A stretch of DNA of 64,000 nt from Ilex aquifolium (taxonomy: Eukaryota > Streptophyta > Magnoliopsida > Aquifoliales > Aquifoliaceae). The notes under the pieces were generated by a model. That model worked only from the letters and a program-made list of their open reading frames with translations, made no database searches and had not been told where the DNA came from. How positions within the stretch are numbered: the stretch's first letter is position 1; every line of letters starts with the position of its first letter. Location: the NCBI GenBank assembly GCA_951799425.1, contig OX637394.1, positions 34,012,001-34,076,000 on the forward strand, written 5' to 3'. A program made the position numbers and the translations under genes. Below are positions 1 to 10,521 of the stretch, in pieces.

Positions 1-437
1 CACAGGCTCTTCCACCTTCGAAGAGTTCTTCAACTCTCAAAGGCGCGAACTCTTCAGCCGCGCGACCTCGACTAGGCTTTTCAACCTAAGAGGTTTTTAG
101 CTCAGTTAGTCACTGGCTCTTCAGCCTTCGAAGAGTTCTTCAACTCTCAAAGGCGCGAGCTCTTCAGCTACCCGACCTCGACTAGACTTTTCAGCTTAAG
201 AGCTTTTTAGCTCGGTTAGTCACAGGCTCTTTAGCCTTCCAAGAGTTCTTCAACTCTCAAAGGCGCGAGCTCTTCAACCGCGTGACCTCGACTAGACTTT
301 TCAGTCTAAGAACTTTTCAGCTCGATTAGTCACATGCTCTCCAACCTTCAACGAGTTCTTCAACTCTCAAAGGCACGAACTCTTCAACCGCACGACCTCA
401 ACTAGGTTTTTTAGTCCAAGAGCTTTTCAGCTTAATT
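1..437. repeat. 110-bp tandem repeat, about four copies
   Basis: Units begin at 1, 111, 221 and 331 with CAC-(A/T)-GCTCT-like starts and share a core GAGTTCTTCAACTCTCAAAG. Spacing is exactly 110 bp and the array runs off the left edge. Copies differ by about 10 percent. It lies at the expected position of the 3' untranslated tandem array of Tat-type gypsy elements. There are no variable spacers, so it is not CRISPR-like. Confidence 0.9.
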
Positions 438-553
438 GCGTACACGTTATCACCAAATTAAAGGCTCAAAAAAAAAACCAACAACAGTGCAAAGGGACCA
501 TGTCACATTGACAAGAGGCCAGAGAGTTGATTACAAGAAACAAAGCAAAGTGT

Positions 554-914
554 TCAAGATTCTTCATTCCTCCTCTTTAGCTTCGAGACCTCCTTCTCCA
601 ATCGAGCATTCACCACTTTCAGCCGAGCATTCTTTGCTTTAAGATCGTCCCTCTCCTTCTCGACGTCGAATAGTTGCCTCTTCAACATGGCCTGCCCTAA
701 TGCCATCTCCAACTCAGCAACCGTGAATCTCCTCTCGCTGTATGAGGATTCCGAGGGATAAGTTGAAGAAGACCCCTAGAATCTCTTCCTTTTCCTTCTT
801 GATAAAGTAGCAATGTCTTCTTCAAGACCTGCAGGGGAAAAATCCTCGTCAACAGCAGGAGAAGGGGCAATCGGGGCTAGGATGACAACCGGATCAGGGC
901 CAAGCCCAAACCTG
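554..914 (-). pseudogene. Antisense coiled-coil reading frame of the Tat element
   Basis: Read on the minus strand, the frame starts near 914 in a proline-rich stretch, passes a basic SRRKRKRF motif that resembles a nuclear localisation signal, and meets one in-frame stop. It then continues for about 65 residues of heptad-rich coiled coil (AELEMALGQAMLKRQLFDVE, then repeated Leu/Lys/Glu) to a stop at 554-556. It is separate from the longer antisense frame at 1.7-4.2 kb and may be another exon of it or an independent frame. Function is unknown. The single stop shows decay or a spliced intron. Confidence 0.45.
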
Positions 915-1699
915 AAAAGATTCTAAGTTGTGACCAGTGTGGATAAAGGAACTGCCTCAGCTTGGCTAAGGTCGCACACCCTCAATCTCATCAAGAATCA
1001 GCCTGGGGTCACCAGTAGTAACACGACAACCATTAGCCTCAACAGATTTGGGTACTGAATGAGGATGCCTAAACCACTCCAAAAGACAAACCATTTTCTT
1101 TCCTTTGTTCGTAATGCGTCTCCACCTTTAACCACCTTTTTTCAAAAATTGTATGAGTTGGGCGCCCATACCAAGATTGAGAAGATGAGAAGCTCGGCCC
1201 TCCAACAGCTCGTACCATCCAACTCGAGAGAAGAGGGAAAATGTCAAGGGCACATAAGGAATATGAACACTTCAGACACCCAACTCAGGGGGGCCACATA
1301 GCTCGTACCCTCTAACTCGAGAATTGGCGAGCTCGAGAGCAAGGGGGAAAATGAGGTAAACTCAATGAGTTAAGAAAAGGCGAGCACCTCGAGCAAGTAA
1401 GAGGTGCACTCAAGGAATGAAAGAAAGAGACATAACCCATGCCCTCCAACCCACGGCAAGTAACGAAAGTTTGAGAACTTAACTCGCAAATTTGACAACA
1501 CTAACGAAAGTCATACTCCAACCAGGTCAAGACCTCATTGGAGCAGGAGGCAAGGGAAAAAAAACTAAAATAGGCTTTCATTCCATTTACAAGAAAAGGG
1601 GAAGTTTGCATTACATTCCAACCTGGCACACATTTCAAAACAAAAAAACAAGAAAGAATCTACATTTGAGCTTGGTCTTCAAGGCTCCGAGCTAGCCGG

Positions 1700-4246
1700 G
1701 TCAACATCGCCACCACCAGAGGAGCTTCAAGGAGAAGGGTTGAATCGAGGCTCGAACTTGTCAAAGCCAAGATCCGGGAACTTCTCAAGAGCTTGCTCTT
1801 CAAAATTGGAAAACCCACACACAAAGGCATGAGTAGCTTCCCCTTTCAATGTCTCTATCTCCTTTCTTCACTATCAGTCTGCTCAGCACTAGCTCCCTCA
1901 ACAGATTTCTTAGGGTTCAACGCCTCAACCTCCGACATGAAAGAGTCCAAGTCAAAGTCGGGGTATGACCTCTCAACCTGCTCCTGGAATTTCATAACCC
2001 TTGCATGAAGGCGGAAGTGTTTGCCTCGAGGAGGTCAGTAATCCTCCCATCTCGAGACTTCAACTCAACCGCTTTTGCCTTCAGCTCCTCATCCTTTGCC
2101 CTTAATTCGACATTTTTTCCCTTTGGAGTCCTAAAAATGAGTGTCCACCTCGGGGTACGCCCTCTTCATCTCCACCAGCTCCATGACCAGGACAACATTC
2201 TTCTCCTCGGTTAGACCTCTTCCCACCTTGGCAGCATCAACAGCATCTAGTGCCCCTCCCAGCTCACGCTCCTTTGCAGCAAGATCATTCCTTAGTTGCT
2301 GCATGGCAAGTTGGACCTTCTCAAGTTCATAACGCAAGGGAGCCTGCTTGAAGGATTGACCAACCAACAAACTCGAAACATGCTCATGATGGCACCCTAT
2401 CATCTGGATGCATGCCAAAGCCTAGCAACAGAGGCACATACTGTAAAAAGGAGAAAGAGAATCCATAAGCCATATTCTAGGGGGCAGTAAAAGAACACAA
2501 TACCTCAGCTAAACCTTGGATGGCGTGCTTGGTCTTCCTTCCGAAGCTGACCTTCATAGCCTCCTTAGGGTCCGAGGTGGGAACTAAGTCAGCCAACGCG
2601 TCCACGATTACAGCTGGATCGCGAAGGAACCCACTGCCTTTCATATCCACCTTAGGAAGGTCCTGCTCGACCTCTTTTCCTTCAGGGAATGTCGCCGAAG
2701 AAAAAGTTGAAGTCATTCTGATGAGCTCGGCTCCTTTGACCTAGGGCCCATTTTTGGATGGCGGCTCAGGAAGAGCTAAGGTCGCCCCGACGAGCTCAGC
2801 TCCTTCCATCATCTGCCCACCTTTGAGTGGCAGCTTAGGCAATGAGAAGGGGGAAGGCCGATTTCAGGAGAGATCAAATCCTCATGTTCATACCCCGAGG
2901 GGGTGTCCGCCGGCATCGATTTTTCGAGGAAGGTAGCTTGGAAGTTTTCACCAGCTTCCTCCTCTTCCTCTTCTTCTTCTTCTCAACGGTAAATCTCGCC
3001 ATTATAAGTTCAGGATCCATTTGGTCGGAGGACTCGTCAGGCAATGATTCAACAGTCTGAATAGGCGATGTCTCCACAGGAGGACCAAGCCCGTATTCCA
3101 CAAGCTTCTCCCCAGTCACCAGAGCAAAAAAGGACTGAAGGCTGTAGGCTTCAGCTAAAGCCACTCTCCCAACCTTTGTATCGTCAAAGGAAGGGTGAAA
3201 ACCTGTGAACAAATCAAAAGTCAAGATTAGAACCATGATGAGAACACATTCGGTAGGCAAGTATTTAATTTTCACTCTTAAGTGTGTTCCTCGGGATCCC
3301 CCATAACCGGAGAATATCGCCAAGCACTCCTGACAACCCCTAAAAATCGCCCCGGACGAAGAACTTCGGCTTCAACCCTCTGTTGGAAGAAGGAAGCCTA
3401 GAAATCAAACTCTTTACGTTAATCGGCTTAGAAAAATATAAAAAGCCTATTGCGGGAGAGGACTTAAACTGGAAAAAAGTGAGCAAACTCACAAATGGTG
3501 AGTAGAGAAGTGTTCCTACTCTCACGCCAGTGAACAAGAAAATGAACCAGCAAGCCCCAACTATTGGGAAAAACCCGAGCCGGACACACGTTATAGAAGG
3601 CAAGGACGTCTCGAATGAAGGAATGAACAAGGAATCTAAGGTCAGCGCGAAACGCCGAAGTGAAGAAGCAGGCCATCTTAGGAATAGATGAATTACATCT
3701 CTCGTCTTCTTCAAGAGAATGGAGCAAAATAGAAACTGAAAAGGAGTACTCCTCCCTGAAGGCATCCAAGTCATCTTCTGTGATACAACTCAGAGTCGAC
3801 TCGATGCATCAATTTAGATCGGAAAGGTCTCGTCGGACCTTTTTCCTTTTAGGGCCAGAGGAAATCGAAACACTTTTAGACCACCTCTTCCGGGCACGGC
3901 TCAAGACAATTGGAGGCAAAGCCAGAGGGGGCTCAGCGGTGTGACATAAAGTTGAGACCACGGGAATTGATTCAGAGCCTTCCAGATCTAATACCCTAAG
4001 AAGAAATTCGAGTTTCTCTGCTAAAGCCAACGAAAATTGATCACCCTCAACCAGGGCAGCATCGTCGACAGGAGGCTCCTCACCACCAGGGGGAGACGAG
4101 GCCTCTTCAGCACGACCACTAGAATGGGAAGCCGAAAACTCCTCAATACTCTCATCACTACCCTGCCCGAACGCAGGATCAAAAGAGGTGTCAGCTATGA
4201 CTCTCAAATTGCAACCTGGAATGTAAAAAAGGCAGATGTAAAGCAC
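1700..4246 (-). pseudogene. Antisense ORF (aORF) of Tat element, Transposase_28/PF04195-like, decayed
   Basis: On the minus strand 4246-3809 encodes an acidic/Ser-rich segment ending in a basic GPKRKKVRRDL motif. 3769-3340 encodes a helical domain with SFIRDVLAFYNVCPARVFPN and SWGLLVHFLVHW, followed by FLYFSKPINVKSLISRLPSS. That pattern is typical of plant 'putative gypsy type transposon' proteins (PF04195). 2450-2131 is coiled coil (RYELEKVQLAMQQLRNDLAA), and about 2000-1880 ends with an acidic YPDFDLDSFMSEVE tail. Several frame changes and stops separate the blocks, so it is not a functional CDS unless some are introns. The same block order is found on the plus strand at 12.7-15.0 kb. Antisense ORFs of this kind are reported for Tat elements; their role is unknown. 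Confidence 0.6.
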
Positions 4247-4831
4247 AATCCGTCAGAAATAGAGGAACTAAACACCAAGATCTGATCAAGGACAACCTCA
4301 ACAAGAGAGGAAAGTTTACAAACCGTGAAAGAAAAACGAAACTGCCAGAGTGACGCCAAAAATGACTAAACCTCCAAATAATGAAACGGAAATCGCGGCC
4401 CCACCAGCTGGGGTTAAAGTGATCCAGAGCGAAAGAAAGAGAACGGACATATACCTAATGACGAGCTAAGATCGCTTCGCAAATGAACGAAGCCATAGAA
4501 TTCTCGAAATCGCCGGAAGAATGAGGCAACCACCTAAGAGTCCAGAACGAATATAGAGTTTTTTCCCCCTTTTTTATGACATTTATTACAACGATTAGAT
4601 GTGGGAAAAGGACGTACCAAAGGAGCCCCATCCCCACGACGCGTGTCCTTTCCTAGCACATCTTCACATCAGAACGAATATAGAGAAGCTGGACAATCTA
4701 TTGGAACGACATTGATAATCATGAGGAACCGTCATCCACAGAGTAATTATTACTACGACAAAGACGATTCTAACCCCAGGACAGAGCTGGAAGGTTATCC
4801 TTCTGACCTGGGGCTGGGGGCTGGGGGCAAC

Positions 4832-5582
4832 TGAATGATGATGGATTTAAGTCTAGGCCCCCTCTAGAGCCCAAAACCCTTTGGGCTAATTTAAGACAAC
4901 ACAAGTGCCTCATCTAGACAACGTTCATTGGGCCCGAGCTGGACTGCAGCCCAGCCACATAGAAGCCCGCAATAAACCAGCTCGAAATAGGTGGCAACTC
5001 GACATCGATAAGTTCAGTTACAGATACCAGCTCGAGAATTGGGAGCACGGCACCAAGCTATTCAACAAAAGCTGTACCGCGGCACGTGGACAGGGGACAA
5101 GGGGACAGTACCTAACAATCCTAACGAACAAATATCCACCGGTAGTGGAGATGGCTTACGTATTCTATTCGAGGCGTAGTGGGTGCAGAAAAGCGTCAGG
5201 ATGGCAGATCCAACAACAGGACAAACGAAGAGAGGACCACAAAATCAGGCAGAAAAAGAATCACCACGAAACTCTTACAACGGGATTTATAAATAGCTAA
5301 CGACACAACAGAGAAGGAGGACCTAGCAATAACCTAGGCAATACTCTGTAAAAAACTTCCAACTGAATTTCTTGTAACAGCAATCTTCTTCTCCAAAACA
5401 AGAGTCTCCCTTGCGGTGTACGTAACCTTAGTCATTCGGCTAGGGTGAACCACTCATACTGCTCCCTTCATCTCACATTTAACACTTAGTCCACTTCCTG
5501 TCACATACACACATTCACACACTCTCTAGGCCACACCACAGATTGTTCTGTAATCGGGTCCAATTGATTTCGAGCACCATCA
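4832..5582 (+). repeat. 3' LTR of Tat element 1
   Basis: It starts TGAATGATGATGG immediately after the purine tract and plausibly ends ...AGCACCATCA at 5582. It contains a TATA box (TTTATAAATAG, near 5286-5297) and the downstream motif CGGCTAGGGTGAACCA (about 5440-5455), typical of plant gypsy LTR leader regions. The 3' boundary is a best guess because the 5' LTR and target duplication are outside the window. Confidence 0.6.
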
Positions 5583-7494
5583 TAGCCCATAAAAAAATCG
5601 AGAAGGAAGATGGTCTCATATGCCTCCAACTAATGACATCATCACACATGTAATGACGTCACCCACTGTTCTTCGACACAGAATCTTCTTCTGATTTATG
5701 CAACTAAGTCACTAATGAATTTCAGATCAAAATCTACTCTGACACCATGAAAACTATGATTAAAAAGACACAGAATAAAGAAAAGAGAATAATATTAGCA
5801 CACTGTCTGTGCAACAACTTAATTTTGGGAATACATAATAAAGGCCCAATATATATTAGGGTAACACAAATAAAATAAACGATTAAACTATCCATAATAC
5901 TAAATATTCAAATATACTCTAACATAAACATATTCAAAATTGACAGTGTTGCTATTTTATAAATCATGATTTCCAAACAACGCAACCAGAATTATAACTT
6001 TTATACAAAACCTGACAAATACAAAGAAATTCTTCATGAAAGAGAAAAGCAAACAAGATAAAAACCGGGATAAACTAAAGAATGTCAAGGGACCTAAGAG
6101 GCCAAGAAAAGGATCCGATCAAAAGAATGGACCTAAGAAGCAAGGATACATCCCGAAAGGTGTCGTGGCAGTGTTGAACACGGCTAGAAGTGTTCGACAC
6201 AGCTAGAAGTATCCTCAATAGTGAGCTCAGTCGGACACGGACAAGACACGGCGTGGACACGACCAAGATTTTTTTTTAAAAAAACAAATGATTGTTAAGT
6301 ATTAAGAGATATGTGATTTCTTTATTTTTTTTGTGTGTTTTTTATTATGTAACTTATAAACTGTGAATGTAAATGAATATAATAATATTTGTTAAAATGG
6401 TGGATTTTATTTTGATCTATTTCAATTATAATAAAAAAATTAATATTTGCTAGTCTTATTATTAATATTATTATAAAACATACTTTGTTTTTAATATATT
6501 ATAATTTTATTAGTGTCTAAAAAATATATAATGTTATTTTAATTAGTCATAACCTTGTCATAACCGTATCTTATATTTTTGAACTTTGTTGTATCCCAAT
6601 ATCCGTACACGTGCTTCCTAGGAAAGGACCATAAGTCTACTATGATCAATAGTAGCGAGCAAAATTTCCAATATTCCACGAATCTCTTATATGTGAGGTT
6701 TTTTGTTAAATTACTTACTAATACAAAAGACCAATAACTTATTTATATAGTCATCCTAATGACATAAATAAGGAAACACAAATTAATAGAAAATTTTAAG
6801 CAATTAATCATTTTACCTTCCATTCACATTTTCCACGTGTTCAATCACTCTCTTTTGTATTCTCTTACACTCCGCTTAAACTCATGGAGATTTTAAAGAT
6901 CTCTATGAATTTTTCTTGAGATGTATGACTCCTCCATAGCGAAGTTGATTCTATTTTTTAACGCTGCCACGATTACGGATTGGATTTAGTACATCACAAA
7001 TGAAGATATCCTAGCCTCTGGGTCATTTGCCTCTTTGGCCTAAAATTGTCTCATTAGGCAAAATGTTTGTGCTTAATTGCGACATATTCAAGAATATTTT
7101 TTAAATTCTTGTTCCAACCAAACCACAAGTGAAATTGGCAAATAATCAGGTAGCAAGAAGTTGCATATATTCCATTCACTTCATGAAATCATGATTCGGA
7201 TACCATGGGTTTGAAGAGGGCGAATGGTGACTTTTAAAAAATGGAAATATCCTAGAAATATTCCTAAAGAAAAATTTAGATTCCTATAGTTAGAAGACAA
7301 ACAACTTAAGACAACACATAATGGCAAAATGCCACCACTCGGAAGAGCAGAAGCAATGATGAACTTACCCAAGCCTGATACCGTGAAGAAAATAAAAAAA
7401 TGGGAGTTTTATTATTGAATTGTATATAATACGTAAGACCCTAAATGTGTTTTTATAGTCGCCTTTATGACATAAATGAAAGGAAAGTGTTACT
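5583..7494. other. AT-rich intergenic DNA without recognisable genes
   Basis: No convincing coding frame was seen on either strand. About 6150-6265 is a GACACGG/CGTGGACACG-rich patch that looks like a transposon end, but no matching partner end was found. The remainder is low-complexity AT-rich sequence. Confidence 0.5.
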
Positions 7495-7510
7495 TAGACT
7501 TAAAATACTG

Positions 7511-7623
7511 ACTTGATTTGCTGACTTGATCAATCACAACCATTGAATAGGTTGAGGGTCCCAATAAATACTTAGACCCACAGTTAAATCAATGATGGTG
7601 ATTGATTAAGTCAACATTCAAGT
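7511..7623. repeat. Small foldback (MITE-like inverted repeat)
   Basis: Arms at 7511-7546 (ACTTGATTTGCTGACTTGAT...) and 7589-7623 (...ATTAAGTCAACATTCAAGT) are reverse complements with a few mismatches around a 42-bp loop. No clear target duplication was identified, so the family is not assigned. Confidence 0.5.
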
Positions 7624-7779
7624 CCATGTACCATTACTCTAAATGAAAAACGAATAATCAATTGCATAATATAAGCAAATAATCAATTTACATGTTTGAT
7701 CACTCTTTTGAATACTCTCATTTATATTTTCCTATTATATACGCGTGTGTGCGTGTATAATGTTGTTAAATATTTTTGT

Positions 7780-9190
7780 AAGGAAACAAAACTTTCATTT
7801 CACAGAGAGATGCAAATGTACAAAACTAGTAGATAAGAAATGCACCCAAAAGAGAAAAAATTACAGTAAATAAAAGAAACTACCATTTAAAAATGGCCTA
7901 CCAATTACATTGAAAAAAGCTGTCAAGAACTTCACTCTATCCCTTAAAAATTATTTTTCCTCCTTACGTTCAAAGATTCTACGGTTCCTCTCCATCCATA
8001 CCACCCAAAAATATAAAAAACTAAACATCTCCATAAATACATTTTTTGCCACTCCAAAACGATCCAACCAGATCAAAAAGATCGAAATGCAATTACGAGG
8101 TGCGACCCACACTAAATCTGCCTCTCACAACTTATGCCACTGGAGAGAATAGCAACGGGGCAATGAAGGAAAAATTAATCGATACTCTCATAACATTCCT
8201 TACACAACACACTAGTGTGGTGAAATAGAAGTGTTAGGCCTTTTCTTTTGCAACAAATCACAAGTATTCACCTAATATGAGCTATTGCCCAAGTAAGCAC
8301 ATGCACCTTAATAAGCACTCTTATCTTCCAAATCATTAAGTGAGGTTCAAATACAGATTCATCGGGATCATCAATCAAACATTGGAAATAGGAGCACCAA
8401 TCAACATTCCCAGAAGAATAAAGAGACCGAAACCTTATATCACTAAACCAGCAAATTCAAAAAGACCAACTCAAGCAAAAAAAAAAAAGAGAAGAACTCT
8501 TCAAGGTATCCTGGTCTTTTACATTACGAGAAAAAGTGAAATTCCACCCCCAATGGAAGAAAGAGAAGAACAAAACACACACGCCCCATGAATCTTATGA
8601 GAACCCGCCAATCTATAAAGTCGAGGAAATAGTAAAATGAAAGATGTCTCACCAATCCAAATGTCCTCCCAAAAGCGTACCCTTTCCCCATTTCCCAATC
8701 GCAAAGTACATTATTCTAAAATCTTTCAAACCTTGACAAACAAATTTCCAAGGAATACAAAAAGAGCCTTTACTCACCATATTAGAATGTCATCCATTGT
8801 AATGGTGTCCCTGTCACCCTTGAGATAAGAAAAGATATCTCAGTTAGTGTCTCATTCACAAAGGTATCCATGTGGATGGGACGAGATCTAGTACCCAAGT
8901 AATGGAATTCTAAGGATAACAACAGAAATTCCGACCATTTGAGTGATATCATTAGTTGCTAATCGTACCATACCAAAGACTATTAGCCACTCTGGGAACC
9001 CTCCAAGGCTACTCAAAAATTCTCAAGGGTACGATACCTCTAGTTAGACCACCATAAGAGCTCAAGGTCAACAACAAAGCCCACTCCCATACATGGAAAG
9101 TTTCTCTCCTCTTAACCAAGCCCAAAATTATTTTCTGAAGCTTTTCATTCTTTTTCTCACATTCATACAAGTAGATAGTTATTAGAGATA
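7780..9190 (-). mobile_element. LINE (L1-type) fragment, 3' end of ORF2
   Basis: On the minus strand 8704-8610 encodes MRLGNGERVRFWEDIWIGET followed by a LFPRLYRLAG match, the signature of the zf-RVT domain after plant LINE reverse transcriptase. Further downstream, about 8060-7960, a second frame gives FWVVWMERNRRIFE, the usual C-terminal LINE motif. Upstream around 9170-9050 a frame with ECEKKNEKLQK continues in poor repair. Stops and frameshifts are frequent, so the copy is dead and 5'-truncated. Boundaries are approximate. Confidence 0.65.
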
Positions 9191-9459
9191 GTTAGGCAAC
9201 GGCACAAGGATGGAAAGAGAGAGTCTAAAAAACTACCCGCACAACAAAACAAACTCCATTTCTACTCAGCATGAAACATTTTATAATCATATTAAATTTC
9301 ACTCCCCGAAATTTTGGATTTAAAACATCGGGAATATTAAGAAGTTCTTTACTTGGGAGCTAAAATCATTTTTACGTGCTACAATGCCTTCATGAATTCA
9401 TGACTTCAGATCATCCTTAACCTTAAGAAAGTGGCCTTAGAGGAGGAAGCAGTAAACAA

Positions 9460-9705
9460 GGATCAAATTTTCGTTTCGGTGAACATCGAAACGGAAGCAT
9501 TTCGGAAAAAGATGGAAATAAAGAAAAATTTAAAAATTTATTTCCAAAACATTGGTCGAAACATTCTGAAACATAGGTTGAAACCTTCTTAAACACCTCG
9601 AACCCTCTCGAACCATAGAAATTTTGATATTCAATGATTCATTTCGGTTTTCATGAAAACGGAAACATTTCAATCGTTTCAAAACGAAACAAAATTTAGT
9701 TCCTT
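9460..9705. repeat. Possible short inverted-repeat element
   Basis: The ends are roughly complementary: ATCAAATTTTCGTTTCGG on the left, and AACTAAATTTTGTTTCG when the right end is read in reverse. The interior is rich in TTTCGG/GAAACG words. A related patch (CGAAATATTTCCGAAACATT) sits at about 16620-16640. Termini are imperfect and no target duplication was confirmed. Confidence 0.3.
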
Positions 9706-10281
9706 GGCAATAAACCACACGTGGTTTAAGTTATTGAAGGGACAAGCACCCCAACCACAAGAAGTATACTCCTACGGTAATCAACCATCAAGTGTGAAGC
9801 ATCGAAGGGATTCTTACATGACATGAGCAAGTGTTCACTTCCACCTTGGACAAAAATTTATGAAGGTAAAAACAAAGAATTTATTCCAAGGTTAAACCAA
9901 GTGAAAGACGAATTTTGAAGGGAAAGCTCCTTGACACCTCAAATTACAAATGGTTACCTAGCAATTTCACTTTGTCCAACTTCCTATATGATGTGATTAG
10001 CTCCAAACTAGAAATTACTTCAATGCAGATTGGCTTGCAGGTAGTTGTAAAATCTAGATTCTGCTTAATTTTTGCCATGGCCTGGGACCTTTAAATCTGC
10101 TGAACTTGGAGCAATACAGTAGACCTATTTACAAAATCACTCAATTTCCAAGCATATCCATTTTGGAAAAGAAAATCGCATAGTGAAAGTGGACGCTGCA
10201 GTCAACTTACATACTGGACAAAATCATGCAATGGTAACATGACAACAATAATAGAATTTACTGGAAAGATGAGAAAGATAC

Positions 10282-10521
10282 CCCTAAGCTGTTGAACCAG
10301 TCCCTTAAGTATTTTCTCCTCATTTTTCAACTTCGTCAATTCCGCCTCATCTTTTGCTATAGCTAACTTCGCTTCTTCAACTTCCAGCTTTCGTACAGTG
10401 ACACCTTCCTGATATGTTGCTATCTTCTTCTGCAACTTATCTCTAGCTACTTTTCCAGCCTCCCAACATGTATTTGGGCACTTTATTCTACCATCATACT
10501 CATCACTCCCATCACAGCAAT
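10282..10521 (-). CDS. PSL4: Glucosidase II beta exon 4
   Basis: It encodes (D)[18 protein letters not shown], then [20 protein letters not shown] and the coiled coil to KGLVQQLR. Acceptor ...ATGGGCAG, donor GTATCTTTC. The split GAT codon joins exactly to exon 3 more than 17 kb away. The reading frame is clean across all 240 nt. Confidence 0.9.

Larger units (their letters stand above)
1..5582 (+). mobile_element. Ty3/gypsy Tat-lineage LTR retrotransposon, 3' part
   Basis: The visible order is a 110-bp tandem repeat, antisense coding relics on the minus strand, a polypurine tract and a 3' LTR. This is the arrangement described for Tat elements such as Grande: tandem repeats and an antisense ORF between pol and the 3' LTR. 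The purine-rich run at about 4806-4830 (CTGGGGGC followed by AAC) directly precedes the LTR. The same CTGGGGGCAAC motif abuts the LTR of the second, inverted copy at 12.2 kb. Gag, pol and the 5' LTR must lie to the left of the window. Lineage assignment is inferred from layout, since no pol is visible. Confidence 0.7.

Noticed and set aside
1-437. Regular direct repeats resembling a CRISPR array
   Set aside because: The 110-bp units are contiguous with no unique spacers, and the setting is a plant retrotransposon.
6150-6600. Possible MULE with GACACGG-type end
   Set aside because: The right-hand end could not be matched as an inverted repeat and no target duplication was found.
5583-10281. 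Exons 5 onward of the glucosidase II beta gene
   Set aside because: No minus-strand frame matching the downstream KEE-rich, acidic or MRH regions could be recognised; the closest Lys/Glu stretch near 9150 belongs to the LINE.
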